In this document: positions 42,781 to 52,823 of the stretch, piece after piece | Layout of the letters: each line of letters begins with the position of its first letter | Numbering within the stretch: the first letter of the stretch is position 1 | Notes under the pieces: model-generated | Databases searched by the model: none | Seen by the model: the letters and a program-made list of their open reading frames with translations, nothing else | What the model was told of the DNA's origin: nothing | Source: JBBTCX01 sp964494205 | Lineage (GTDB): Bacteria; Planctomycetota; Phycisphaerae; UBA1845 | DNA length: 64,000 nt | Direction of reading: 5' to 3' | Assembly (NCBI GenBank): GCA_964494205.1 | Contig: CAZBRD010000001.1 | Coordinates: forward strand, 372,001-436,000 | Made by a program: the position numbers and the translations under genes

Positions 42781-44115
42781 ATGCAACGATCAAGCACTTT
42801 GCAGTTGTTCTTTGTGGGTTCGATTGGATTGGCCTCAAGCGGTACTGGTGTTCGCGCTACAACCCAATACTCAGCGACCCCGCTTCCCGAGCCGATCGGA
42901 ACTGCCGCCAGTCGAATTCGCCTCGCAGAGACGATCGATATCGCCGAGACGCCCAACGACACTCATACCGCCGTAGGATCCTATCGCTTGACCGGCCATG
43001 CTGACTTTCAGCCATGCGTATGGACACGGGATTCGATGATGCAATGGACGGTCATTCCGCTGCCAACGGCGCTCGGTATTGATAAAGGAGACGCACTGAG
43101 TATTGGATGTTCCGATGCAGACAACTGCGTCATCGTTGGCTACACAGGCCCCGAAAGCAATCCGCAACCGGCCTGCTGGACGAAGACAAACGGTGGAGCG
43201 TGGACGCTTCAATCGGTTCCGCTGCCGATGGGAACCGATGGCGGACAGGTGAATACCATTGCCCGATTCGGAGTGGATTGGGGCATGGGAGGTATTGTTT
43301 ACCTCGATGATGAATTACAGGCAGTGACATGGAAACTCGACACTCAGAGCGGAACCATTTCAACCGATTGGATCATCATCACGGGTACGGTCGATGGAAA
43401 CGCGGAGATCGATGCGTCCAGGTGCGTGACGATTAACGGCGTGGACCAAATTATCTTTGTCGGCTATTTGGACGGCATGGACGGGAATCCACGGCCTCAT
43501 GCGTGGCAGGCCGACGCATTGGGTAATCCCGTGGCGACGGAATTGCCGCAAACTGCGGCTGGTCTCGGTGCGAGAGTATTCGGGTTGGCCGTCGTTGATG
43601 TCGACAGCGATGGAGATGCTGACACAGTATATTTCGGCGTGGAGCGCAGGGCCGGTGGTATCGAGCACCCCGTGATCTGGCGGGAAGTTTCAGGTGTGTG
43701 GGTTGTAGAGGGGCTCGGAGTTCCGCCTGGATACATTAATGCTCGCGTGACGGGTGCGCTGAATCGAAATGGGATGGTGGAACGGTTCATCGGCACCGCT
43801 GACAACGGGGGTGACTCGGCGGCGTATATGTGGGAAGTGGATCAGGGTAATCCGAATCCCGTGTTAATGGATAGCCTGATGTCGCCGACCTTGCCGGTTG
43901 TGCTTAGCTTGCGAAGTGTCGTGGGAAGCGAGACCAATGTGTTCTATATCGGCGGCAACGTGAGTTCCGGAGGAGCTTCTGAACCGCACGCCTATGTCCT
44001 TGTCGATTTGAATCCGGTGCCCGCGATGGGAACAGTTGGCATAATTGCGTCGGTTCTCTTCATCATCGTTGTTGGAGCGTCGCTGTCGAAGCGCAGGTCG
44101 CTTCGCACAGCATAA
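42781..44115 (+). CDS. secreted protein with IPTL-CTERM-like tail
   Basis: About 444 residues. Signal peptide MQRSSTLQLFFVGSIGLASS ends near VRA. The body contains repeats in the style of HAF or kelch-like motifs: S-x-R-x-R-L-A-E-x-x-D-I-A, P-C-V-W-T-R-D, and P-A-C-W-T-K, with W-T-x-x-P-L-P strands. The tail VPAMGTVGIIASVLFIIVVG then KRRS resembles IPTL-CTERM. ATG 42781 is preferred because GAGGGG lies 6 nt upstream; 42721 and 42778 are also in frame. Its direction is away from the gene at 41826. Confidence 0.75.
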   Translation: MQRSSTLQLFFVGSIGLASSGTGVRATTQYSATPLPEPIGTAASRIRLAETIDIAETPNDTHTAVGSYRLTGHADFQPCVWTRDSMMQWTVIPLPTALGIDKGDALSIGCSDADNCVIVGYTGPESNPQPACWTKTNGGAWTLQSVPLPMGTDGGQVNTIARFGVDWGMGGIVYLDDELQAVTWKLDTQSGTISTDWIIITGTVDGNAEIDASRCVTINGVDQIIFVGYLDGMDGNPRPHAWQADALGNPVATELPQTAAGLGARVFGLAVVDVDSDGDADTVYFGVERRAGGIEHPVIWREVSGVWVVEGLGVPPGYINARVTGALNRNGMVERFIGTADNGGDSAAYMWEVDQGNPNPVLMDSLMSPTLPVVLSLRSVVGSETNVFYIGGNVSSGGASEPHAYVLVDLNPVPAMGTVGIIASVLFIIVVGASLSKRRSLRTA

Positions 44116-44159
44116 GCATAGCGCTTTGATTCGTCTTTTGGACAAGTCCCGTAGCAATT

Positions 44160-44846
44160 CTATCGCGACGGCCGTGTGAGTAACTGGCCAAGCGAACGAG
44201 GATACGGCCCCTTCATAAGCGGCTTTCCTGCTCTCTTCCATTCTTCTTGCGCGACGCGACAGTCCGGGCAGTATCTTGTCGGCGTTTCATAGGGCATCGT
44301 TTCGCAGTAGCCACTACTCAACTCGGTATTGGCCAACGGAAAGAGTTTTGCCTCTGTATATTCAAAATCTCCTGGCATACCACTTGGCATTCCACCATAG
44401 ACAGTGGCAGTTCCCACCAAGAGTTCCGATCCATGCAACGGGCATGGTCGAGCTCCGTGCCTGATCGCGAATTGCAGAATTGTTTGCGGCTCCTTTAGTT
44501 CGCCCATTCGCTCTTTCCAGTCGTCCTCTGTCGCGCGACATTCGTCGCAATAGCGAACGAGCGCGACTTTGGCCGGTGTTGGGCTACAGCCTCCGACCAC
44601 CGACTGGTTGGCACATGGAAAATACAACTTGCGATACTGTGCCTCGCGCGGGTATGCGGCCGCAGGAAAACCGTATCGAATGGGAACCCAAGCTTGTTCT
44701 GTGTGCTCATCGTGAACAGGGCACGTGAGCGGATCTTTGAACGATGATGGCGGAATCAGGAATGGGCCCAGGCAGCCAATGTTCAGAAAGCTGAGGAATG
44801 CTGCTGTCATCGCGGCCATCGATACGTTGACAACACGTCTATGCAT
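44160..44846 (-). CDS. lipoprotein with two copies of a CPxH...YCxxCR module
   Basis: 228 residues. Start signal-like, with lipobox LNIGC near residue 25. Two modules of about 70 residues follow: (a) CPVHDEHT, then YGFPA, FPCAN, RYCDECRATEDDW; (b) CPLHGSEL, then YGGMP, FPLAN, RYCPDCRVAQEEW. The spaced Cys and His residues could bind a metal. The adjacent gene carries one more module, so the family has expanded here. Starts 6 bp after that gene and is cotranscribed with it. No known family. Confidence 0.72.
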   Translation of the reverse strand: MHRRVVNVSMAAMTAAFLSFLNIGCLGPFLIPPSSFKDPLTCPVHDEHTEQAWVPIRYGFPAAAYPREAQYRKLYFPCANQSVVGGCSPTPAKVALVRYCDECRATEDDWKERMGELKEPQTILQFAIRHGARPCPLHGSELLVGTATVYGGMPSGMPGDFEYTEAKLFPLANTELSSGYCETMPYETPTRYCPDCRVAQEEWKRAGKPLMKGPYPRSLGQLLTRPSR

Positions 44847-44852
44847 GGTGAA

Positions 44853-45254
44853 TCACCGGGTGTTTCGACTCGTCCGCCATTCAGCCTCGGCCACACGGCA
44901 TTTCGGACAATATCGCGTCTCCGCAGAAACCGCGCGCGCGCCGGGTCCTTTCACGATGTAACGGTTTGTGTTTGGAAACTCTTTTTTCTGCGTAATGAGG
45001 TAGCCGGATGGATACCCATACGGCGGGCAAACATACATCGGTACCTGCTCGGTCAGCATAGCCACATGATGCACCGGGCACTCGGTCGGCTGATCGGCGG
45101 TCTTGTCGGCCACGCGCTGGCTGCTGACGATAGAGTCGCGCTTGGCGCTGCACCCAACCGCCGCGAGACAAATGATCAGAGATGAGCACGCCAGCGATGT
45201 TCTTCTCGGCACTACTAAGTTCCTGTTTTGTTCGATTTGCATGGTTGTTACCAT
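44853..45254 (-). CDS. lipoprotein with one CPxH...YCxxCR module
   Basis: About 133 residues. Start MVTTMQIEQN at 45254 has AAGGAAG 6-8 nt upstream. Lipobox LAAVGC near residue 35. One module follows: CPVHHVAMLTEQVPMYVCPP, YGYPSG, EFPNTN and RYCPKCRVAEAEW, matching both modules of the downstream gene. First gene of the pair, 6 bp apart. Unknown role, likely periplasmic or outer-membrane side. Confidence 0.72.
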   Translation of the reverse strand: MVTTMQIEQNRNLVVPRRTSLACSSLIICLAAVGCSAKRDSIVSSQRVADKTADQPTECPVHHVAMLTEQVPMYVCPPYGYPSGYLITQKKEFPNTNRYIVKGPGARAVSAETRYCPKCRVAEAEWRTSRNTR

Positions 45255-45405
45255 TGGTGACTTCCTTGCCTCCACGGATCAAATTGACGCTCCCCATGAG
45301 CCTCCCTAGAGTTTATCGGTGGGGTGGTCGATTAGGAAACAGCGATCCACGGGCAATTTGCCACGTTTTGCGATGAATTCCGGCTTATTTTCGAGAAAAA
45401 TCCAT

Positions 45406-46485
<1,080 letters not shown>

Positions 46486-46503
46486 GCAGCGATTGTTCTC
46501 TTT

Positions 46504-46728
46504 TCATTGACCGAATCGAAATATCCCGCACATTGCGCCAATGCCAATACTGATTGCGAACAAACCAAGAATGACATGAAAGATCCGCGCGCCCGACTCG
46601 CCAAAAGCTTTGATAGTAATTCGAACCTTGAAGGGAAACGGCGATTTCCAGTTCCAGATTGCTTCGTAGATGAGGCCGAGACCCACGACTATTACGAACA
46701 GGCCCCAAAATTGACCAATAAACTTCAT
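46504..46728 (-). CDS. small two-helix membrane protein, Imm17-like, copy 2
   Basis: 74 residues. Hydrophobic helices at about 4-22 (FWGLFVIVVGLGLIYEAIW) and about 46-70 (FHVILGLFAISIGIGAMCG). Between them FPFKVRITIKAFGESGARIF matches the other copy (RFIGAILGRTGARVFYMLLG). Composition and pattern (small, two helices, G-x-x-G-A-R-[IV]-F) resemble the Imm17 family of immunity-type proteins, though no toxin gene is near. Lies 29 bp after its paralogue. Confidence 0.6.
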   Translation of the reverse strand: MKFIGQFWGLFVIVVGLGLIYEAIWNWKSPFPFKVRITIKAFGESGARIFHVILGLFAISIGIGAMCGIFRFGQ

Positions 46729-46757
46729 GGTTGGTCCGACGGACAAGTGTTGAAGTG

Positions 46758-46979
46758 TCAAATATCCTTCGATACGTCAATCATTCCAAATGCACCGAGG
46801 ATGCCGAGCACAACCAGGAAAGTACCGAGCAGCATGTAGAACACTCGCGCGCCGGTTCGACCGAGGATTGCGCCGATGAACCGCGCCTTGTAATTGTTCA
46901 TGAAGAAGTTCCACTCGAACGCGGCTCCGCAAATGGCAAAGAGACCGGCGGCGCCCAGGAATATTGAATACCAATGCAT
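46758..46979 (-). CDS. small two-helix membrane protein, Imm17-like, copy 1
   Basis: 73 residues. MHWYSIFLGAAGLFAICGA is the first helix and MLLGTFLVVLGILGAF the second; the linker has F-I-G-A-I-L-G-R-T-G-A-R-V-F. GGAAGG lies 6-7 nt before ATG 46979. Paralogue of the gene at 46504 and probably cotranscribed. Resembles Imm17-type small membrane proteins; role here unknown. It follows the propeller gene at 47036 by 56 bp in the same direction. Confidence 0.62.
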   Translation of the reverse strand: MHWYSIFLGAAGLFAICGAAFEWNFFMNNYKARFIGAILGRTGARVFYMLLGTFLVVLGILGAFGMIDVSKDI

Positions 46980-47035
46980 AACAAGCCTTCCAGCAATTGA
47001 AAATGACGACAAGTTACTTTCGGCGAAGTTGTAGG

Positions 47036-48868
47036 TTAATTGAGGTTTGCGAAGTCGGTCAAGTCGATGTGGCCATCGACGGGGGCGCGGTCGAACAAGC
47101 TGCATATGGGTGATGTGGCATCGAGCGTCGATGTGCCGGTGAAACAACTCTGGAATGATTGAATGTCGCGAAGATCGAATTGGCCGTCGGCATTCACGTC
47201 GCCAGTGGCACGCACATCCAGCGCCATCGCCCTTGGTGATGACAGCCCGATGTTGACGGCGTTGCGCGGTTCGGTGCCATCGAGATTGGCACTGCGGATG
47301 GTTCCCAAGCCGGTGTACGTATCGCGCTCCACCCAATAGAGAAGCTCATGCGCGAAGTCGATCGCGATTCCTTCCGGGTTAGCCAAGCCGGTCGTCAAAA
47401 GATCCTGCATATTCGAACCATCGAGGTTGGCCCACTGGACTTTCATGGTGCCGCCGTCGGTCCAGTACATTTTTCCCTGCTCGATATCAATCGCGATTCC
47501 ATTCGGCGTCGTGAGCCCCATCGTGATCAGGTTCTCTAGGTCGCTGCCATTGAAATTCGACCGGCGAATGTCTCGCGAACCGGTGTCGGTCCAATAGATC
47601 TTTCCGTTTTCGACGTCGAGCGCGATGGCCTTCGGTGTGATCAAGCCGGCCATAATTAGGGGATCAACGTTGGTGCCGTCCATGCCCGCACGCTCGATGC
47701 TGCCTTGCGGCGTTGGCACCGCGCGGCGGCCAAGGTAGTACATTTCCTCGTCAGCCACATCGAGAGCGACACCGGCTACGTCGAGCCATTCGGTGTGCAA
47801 TACGGTCTCCACGTGATGCCCATTCAAATGACTGCGACGAATCGCGCCATCGGGAAGCAGGCTCGAACCGGGATCGGACCAATAGAGGTAGCCAGCCTCC
47901 CAGTCGATTGAAAGGCTTTGCGGGTTAATCACGGAAATGACAACCTCTGTCACCTCTGCATTGCCGAGGTCAATCGAGCGAATGCGTGCATCGCCGCCGG
48001 TTGCGGATGTCCAGAACAATTCATTGGACGCGCTGTGGAGCGACAGGCCATGCAATGCAGCGGCGTCCGGCAGTACGGTTTCGACGTTGCTGCCGTTGAG
48101 ATTCGCGCGAAACAACCCGTCGTCAGACCAGAAGAGCTTGCCGCTTGTTGGATCGATTTCGATCGTACCTTCTGCGTTGGTAATCGGAATTTGCAAATCC
48201 TCGACATCACTGCCGTCGACGTTGGCTCTGAGAATCGTTGTGTCGCGCCAATAAACTTTGCGATGCACACTGTCCACCGCAACAGCGTAAAGTGTTGGGC
48301 CTCCAAACGAGTAATCAAACACCGGCTCGATATTGCTGCCATCGAGGTTTGCGCGACGAATGACCGTCGTGAAAAAGTCGTCGCCTTTGCCGGTCCAATA
48401 GAGCTTGCGTTCGATCGGGTCGAGCGCGAGGCCGTTGGGCAGCGTGAGACCGCTCAGCACAATCTCGGGATTCGCACCATCGAGGCCCGCCCGCTTGATT
48501 GCACCCAACCCCGAGTCAGCCCAATAGACCTTTCCGTCCTCGACGTCGACCGCAATACCCGCCGGACCAGTCAACCCCTGTGTGACAATGTTCTCGATAT
48601 CAGTGCCATCCAGATTGCATCGTCGAATGACCGGCGCGGAGCCGAACAGTTGGCCGTCCGTCCAGTAGATTTTTCCGCCGATTTCATCGATGGCTGTGTA
48701 TAAGGGCTTGTTGAGTCGCGGGGCGAGGATGGTCTCGATGTCGCTGCCATCGAGATTGGCGCGCTGAATACGGCCATTGTTGGTCCAGTAAACGCGCTGG
48801 GCGTTCGCCGCAGGCGCGAGAACGCTTGTGATCAGCAGGCAAAAGAAGATGTCGCGCGTCTGAGCCAT
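47036..48868 (-). CDS. secreted YWTD (LDL-receptor-like) propeller protein with dockerin-like tail
   Basis: 610 residues. Signal peptide MAQTRDIFFCLLITSVLAPAA to about residue 24. Over ten repeats of about 42 residues with the YWTD signature follow: G-x-I-Y-W-T-D, I-R-R-[AC]-N-L-D-G-[ST], N-x-I-A-x-D-x-x, as in NHL/LDLR class B propellers. Enough blades for two six-bladed propellers. The end GDVNADGQFDLRDIQSFQSC, then VDGHIDLTDFANLN, is a dockerin-like calcium pair. Such propellers bind proteins or sugars. Role unknown. ATG 48868 is the only good start. Confidence 0.9.
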   Translation of the reverse strand: MAQTRDIFFCLLITSVLAPAANAQRVYWTNNGRIQRANLDGSDIETILAPRLNKPLYTAIDEIGGKIYWTDGQLFGSAPVIRRCNLDGTDIENIVTQGLTGPAGIAVDVEDGKVYWADSGLGAIKRAGLDGANPEIVLSGLTLPNGLALDPIERKLYWTGKGDDFFTTVIRRANLDGSNIEPVFDYSFGGPTLYAVAVDSVHRKVYWRDTTILRANVDGSDVEDLQIPITNAEGTIEIDPTSGKLFWSDDGLFRANLNGSNVETVLPDAAALHGLSLHSASNELFWTSATGGDARIRSIDLGNAEVTEVVISVINPQSLSIDWEAGYLYWSDPGSSLLPDGAIRRSHLNGHHVETVLHTEWLDVAGVALDVADEEMYYLGRRAVPTPQGSIERAGMDGTNVDPLIMAGLITPKAIALDVENGKIYWTDTGSRDIRRSNFNGSDLENLITMGLTTPNGIAIDIEQGKMYWTDGGTMKVQWANLDGSNMQDLLTTGLANPEGIAIDFAHELLYWVERDTYTGLGTIRSANLDGTEPRNAVNIGLSSPRAMALDVRATGDVNADGQFDLRDIQSFQSCFTGTSTLDATSPICSLFDRAPVDGHIDLTDFANLN

Positions 48869-49062
48869 TTGAACCCGTCTCTATGAACCTGAAAACCCCT
48901 AGAAGATTGTAGTTGATCGCCGCCCGCCGATACAATGCGGAAAAAGCGACGTTTTTCGATTTACAACTTCGATTCGGCTTGCATTAGCAGCGATTCTCGA
49001 CGTAATTCCACCCATCCGTTAATTTGGCCAAATCGAATTGTGGGATCATTTACGACCAGATC

Positions 49063-49839
49063 ATGGAGCTACGCGTGCGCAGGATACCTCTCATCGCCGG
49101 CAACTGGAAAATGAACAAGACGCTTGCATCCGCGCGCGAACTAGTCGATGCGATCCGCAGCAGTTGCGAAAGCGTTCGCGACGTTGACGTGTTGATCTGT
49201 CCTCCGGCGCAGTTACTCTTCCCCATGGCCAAGGCCGTCGCCGGAAGTTCGATCATGCTCGGTGCACAGAATTGCCACGAAGCTGCCAGCGGCGCATTCA
49301 CCGGTGAGATATCAGTCGAGATGATCAAGGACACCGCAGCGACGCACGTCATCATCGGCCACAGCGAGCGTCGGCAGCTTTTCGGCGAAACGGGCGATCG
49401 GTTGAACAAGAAGGTCCGCGCCGCGATCACCGGCGGCCTGCACGCCATCTATTGCGTGGGAGAAACGCTGGCCGAGCGCGAAGGGGGCCAAACATCGAAA
49501 GTAATTGATCGCCAATTTGACGACGTCATTTCGAAAGACGTACCCGCCGATCACCTCACCATCGCCTATGAGCCTGTCTGGGCGATCGGCACCGGCCGCA
49601 CCGCGACTCCGCAACAGGCGCAGGAAGTTCACGCCCAGATTCGCGGCCGTCTGGCAAGCACGTACGGTCAGCCCACTGGCGATAAAATTCGCATTCTTTA
49701 CGGCGGTTCAGTGAAGCCCGACAACGCCGAATCCTTGTTACGCGAAACTGACATTGATGGCGCGCTGGTCGGCGGAGCGTGTCTTGTCGCGGCAGATTTC
49801 CTCGCCATCATCCGGGCGGCCGAGAAGGCCAAACGCTAA
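49063..49839 (+). CDS. tpiA: triosephosphate isomerase
   Basis: About 258 residues; interconverts dihydroxyacetone phosphate and glyceraldehyde-3-phosphate in glycolysis. GNWKMNKT holds Asn14 and Lys16, IIGHSERR holds His100 and AYEPVWAIGTG holds the catalytic Glu170; the C-terminal RILYGGSVKPDNA and GALVGGACL are also intact. ATG 49063 fits the family start (MELRVRRIPLIAGNWK). A longer frame to 49024 starts with TTG and adds nothing. It precedes secG by 226 bp, an order found in several bacteria, and they may share a transcript. Confidence 0.96.
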   Translation: MELRVRRIPLIAGNWKMNKTLASARELVDAIRSSCESVRDVDVLICPPAQLLFPMAKAVAGSSIMLGAQNCHEAASGAFTGEISVEMIKDTAATHVIIGHSERRQLFGETGDRLNKKVRAAITGGLHAIYCVGETLAEREGGQTSKVIDRQFDDVISKDVPADHLTIAYEPVWAIGTGRTATPQQAQEVHAQIRGRLASTYGQPTGDKIRILYGGSVKPDNAESLLRETDIDGALVGGACLVAADFLAIIRAAEKAKR

Positions 49840-50065
49840 GACCGATACAACGCCCGATTTGAGTCTCGAAAGTCGATTTTCGCGGCAACTTCCATCAACT
49901 TCGCCGCCCTTGTGAAATACCATGTGTTGGCGTTATAGTTCCCGATCTGCTTTGAGCGTAAGCGGGCAGCGCGGTGCAGCCGGCCTATCGGTTCGGCCCG
50001 CCATTGTTTAACAGCTTGCCGTCCGCCTACGATAAGCAAGTAGTTGATTTTTCAAGGAAGCGAAA

Positions 50066-50701
50066 ATGCAAACGTTAATGACGATGACGTGGTCTCAGTT
50101 GCTGATGGCGATCGGCCTGATTCTTGTATGTGGGTTCCTCATGCTGGTGGTTCTGGTGCAGCGCGGTCGCGGCGGCGGACTGGTCGGCGCGTTCGGCGGG
50201 GCCGGCGGCATGAGCGCGTTCGGCGCGAAGACCGGTGACGTGTTCACCGTTATCACGATTGTCTTTGCGGGCGTGTTTGTGGTTCTCTCCGTGCTCGGCA
50301 ATTACATGTTCGACCAATCGCAAAAGACGGTGGCCTCAACTACTTCTACAACCAATCCGACCGTGGTTCCCGCAGAACTCGATCCCGAAACAGGTATGCC
50401 GGCTGCTCTGCCAAAGGACGCGATTCCGTTGACCATGCCTCCAGGAACACCAGGTCAGACGCAAACCATTAAGTTAACACCTGGCGCGAACGGTGGTGTT
50501 CAGGCTCTTCCGGTGAATACGCCTCCGCAACCGGACCCGGCTGTGACGCCGATTCAACCGAACCAGGTGCCGCCGCCTGCTGGAACTACGGGCGGTCAAC
50601 CGGCTGCAACACCACCAACGACCGCTGAACCCAAACCGGCTGAGGCGCCGAAGACCGGCGAACAACCGGCAGCCGAAAAACCCAAAGAAGATCCGAAGTA
50701 A
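50066..50701 (+). CDS. secG: preprotein translocase subunit SecG with long Pro/Thr-rich tail
   Basis: 211 residues, against about 75-115 for usual SecG. The first 90 residues are canonical: a helix MAIGLILVCGFLMLVVLVQ, the GGGLVGAFGGAGGMSAFG loop, and a second helix VFTVITIVFAGVFVVLSVL. From about 95 to the end it is a low-complexity tail of Pro, Thr, Ala, Lys and Glu (for example TPPQPDPAVTPIQPNQVPPP), likely extended and exposed. AAGGAA lies 7 nt before ATG. SecG helps SecYE move proteins. Role of the tail is not known. Confidence 0.9.
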   Translation: MQTLMTMTWSQLLMAIGLILVCGFLMLVVLVQRGRGGGLVGAFGGAGGMSAFGAKTGDVFTVITIVFAGVFVVLSVLGNYMFDQSQKTVASTTSTTNPTVVPAELDPETGMPAALPKDAIPLTMPPGTPGQTQTIKLTPGANGGVQALPVNTPPQPDPAVTPIQPNQVPPPAGTTGGQPAATPPTTAEPKPAEAPKTGEQPAAEKPKEDPK

Positions 50702-50732
50702 TCGTGATGTCCGTAGAAACCAAAGTATTGGG

Positions 50733-50763
50733 TGGCACGGTCAAGCGCAAGCTTGGCCGTGGT
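50733..50763. repeat. 31-bp palindromic intergenic repeat, copy 2
   Basis: TGGCACGGTCAAGC and GCTTGGCCGTGGT form a stem (G-T wobble pairs) around a short loop. Inverted copy of 7740-7770. Located in the secG-yicC spacer and so transcribed with them. Confidence 0.8.
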
Positions 50764-50809
50764 TACTTTCAGACGTCTGGAAACTTTCGACTTGGCGAGT
50801 GAGTAATCT

Positions 50810-51694
50810 GTGATTCAATCGATGACGGGCTATGGATCGGCCGGGCACACGCAGGATGGTGTGGGTCACGCAATTGAAATCCGCAGCGTCAACAACCGCT
50901 ACCTCAAACTCAACATCAAACTTCCCGAGCACTTGCAGTTCGCCGAGCAGTCGGTTGAAAAGTTGCTGCGCGGAAAAATCTCGCGCGGCACGGTCAATTT
51001 TTCGCTCCGCGTGCGAACACAAATCGGTTCGGAAGTCGCCAAGATCAACTTGGCCGTTCTACAGGGGTATGTGACCCAGGTCGCTCAAGCACGAGTTCCC
51101 CTCGGCATACAGCCGACAATCGACTTGGGAAACCTCGCCAACCTGCCGGGCGTCTGCGACTCACCCGAAATGGATGATGAACGCCGCGCCGCCGAGCTGA
51201 AACGAATCGAACAATTGACGAACAGCGCATTGGACGCCTTGTCCTCGATGCGCCGCGACGAGGGGCGCGCACTGCGCGATGACCTGATTGGCACGTGCAA
51301 GACCATTCGCGAGCGGTTGAAAGAAGTGGCTGGCCGAGCTCCGGTCGTCGTGCAGGAATATCACGATCGCCTGAAGTCTCGTGTCGAAATGTTGCTCAGG
51401 GAGTCCAAGCTCGAACTGGAGGCCGACAGCCTGCGGCGCGAGGTGGCTATCTACGCCGAGCGCTGCGATATCAACGAAGAACTTTCCCGACTCTCATCAC
51501 ACCTCGACCAGTTCGCCGACCTCATCGAGCGCGGCGACCAGGTCGGCCGCACGCTCGATTTTCTGGCCCAGGAACTCCTCCGCGAAGCCAACACCATCGC
51601 CTCCAAGAGCAACGACGCAGCCATCGCGCGCAGCATCGTGGAGGTGAAAGGGTTGATCGATCGCGTGAAGGAGCAGGTGCAGAATGTGGAGTGA
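50810..51694 (+). CDS. yicC: YicC/YloC endoribonuclease family protein
   Basis: 294 residues. N-terminal domain MIQSMTGYGSA, EIRSVNNRYLKLNIKLPEHL and RGTVNFSLRV; C-terminal domain CDINEELSRLSSHLDQF, GRTLDFLAQELLREANTIAS and SIVEVKGLIDRVKEQVQNVE, all typical for the family, shown in E. coli to be an RNase linked to small-RNA decay. The start is GTG at 50810, since the family begins M-I-x-S-M-T-G-[YF]-G; ATG 50822 would cut it. Often next to gmk in other bacteria; here gmk is 2.5 kb away with other genes between. Confidence 0.92.
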   Translation: MIQSMTGYGSAGHTQDGVGHAIEIRSVNNRYLKLNIKLPEHLQFAEQSVEKLLRGKISRGTVNFSLRVRTQIGSEVAKINLAVLQGYVTQVAQARVPLGIQPTIDLGNLANLPGVCDSPEMDDERRAAELKRIEQLTNSALDALSSMRRDEGRALRDDLIGTCKTIRERLKEVAGRAPVVVQEYHDRLKSRVEMLLRESKLELEADSLRREVAIYAERCDINEELSRLSSHLDQFADLIERGDQVGRTLDFLAQELLREANTIASKSNDAAIARSIVEVKGLIDRVKEQVQNVE

Positions 51695-51697
51695 ATT

Positions 51698-52699
51698 TCA
51701 ATCATTCCGTTGAGCAAGCGTTCGTTGCCTAACAGGTAGTTTCTTCGGTGTCGCCAATCCTAACGCAATGGCGATTGCGATGAATCCGCCGGCGACGCGA
51801 ATGCCCAAGCCGCCGAAACCACTGGACCACCACAACTTTGGCAAGACACGGATGACCACAGGGGCGGACCATTCGCCCGTAGTGTTGTAGACAATCCACG
51901 CCGTCAAAATGCACTCGCCAAGCAGGACGGCAAACAGTGCGCACGCTGTTGTTATGACCTCGACGCCCGCCCTACGTCGCCTCTTCACGCGCGCGATGAG
52001 CCAGCCGCTTGGGGCACCCGCGAGGAATCCGCACGCCCCGGCTACTGCCAACAGGAGGGCGACCGGTACATGAACTCCGCCTTCACGGCCAGGCATCCAA
52101 TTTTCCAACAATCCATATGCCTTATAGATTCCGATTTGTACAAGACCCCATCCTATAGAACCAACGATCGCTCCTGAAAAGCCGAATAGGCATATCGCAA
52201 ACAAATCGACGATACCGGCGGTTTCGTTACGGAGTATCGCCGCATCCTTCGCTTGTTCCTCACTGAGGCAACTCTCGCATTTGCATTCAACGCGCCCGTC
52301 GCAATACGTGATTTGCTCGACTGGGTTTGCAAGACATGAATGACAGGTATGCGTCTCGCCGAGTATCCCCGCCGATTCAAGCCCTTCAATAAAACCACCA
52401 AGCAGTTCTTCGAATCGATTACTCTCCGCTAGCGCAGAGCGATAAATCGTAAGCCATGCAATATTGCCGTCCCACGAAACCGATATCTTGCCGCCTTTCA
52501 TCAGTTCCTGAAAAGGGTTTGCCCAGTCAATATCAGATGGCGCAGGCAAGCTCGACGGTTCCATCGAATGCAATACCTGAACGACAACGACGCCGCTTTC
52601 ATTCAAGCCGGAAACGGCGACGGCTCGACCTTGCATGACTCCAAAATAAGTTGAAGGATCGTTGTTTACGTTGGTGAAAGTGGCTGTGGCAGCTGACAT
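51698..52699 (-). CDS. membrane protein with Cys pairs, function unknown
   Basis: About 333 residues. The first about 110 residues form a soluble alpha/beta domain (MQGRAVAVSGLNESGVVVVQ) with SWDGNIAWLTIYRSA. Next, CHSCLANPVEQITYCDG and CKCESCLSEEQ form a possible metal knuckle of six to seven cysteines. The rest has about four transmembrane helices with a basic cytoplasmic loop (KRRRRAG) and ends in a basic tail. Starting at 52699 avoids a non-homologous upstream extension to 52870. Convergent with yicC, 3 bp between stops; divergent from the cupin gene. Confidence 0.65.
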   Translation of the reverse strand: MSAATATFTNVNNDPSTYFGVMQGRAVAVSGLNESGVVVVQVLHSMEPSSLPAPSDIDWANPFQELMKGGKISVSWDGNIAWLTIYRSALAESNRFEELLGGFIEGLESAGILGETHTCHSCLANPVEQITYCDGRVECKCESCLSEEQAKDAAILRNETAGIVDLFAICLFGFSGAIVGSIGWGLVQIGIYKAYGLLENWMPGREGGVHVPVALLLAVAGACGFLAGAPSGWLIARVKRRRRAGVEVITTACALFAVLLGECILTAWIVYNTTGEWSAPVVIRVLPKLWWSSGFGGLGIRVAGGFIAIAIALGLATPKKLPVRQRTLAQRND

Positions 52700-52823
52700 A
52701 GCGGCCGTTATGTTTGATGAAAAATTGAGATTAGGCAATCGTCGCACCGTATGAATGCAAACCACTACCTGCATTTGAATACACTTCTTGCTATGATGCG
52801 CAATAGTATTGGAGCACACCAAA

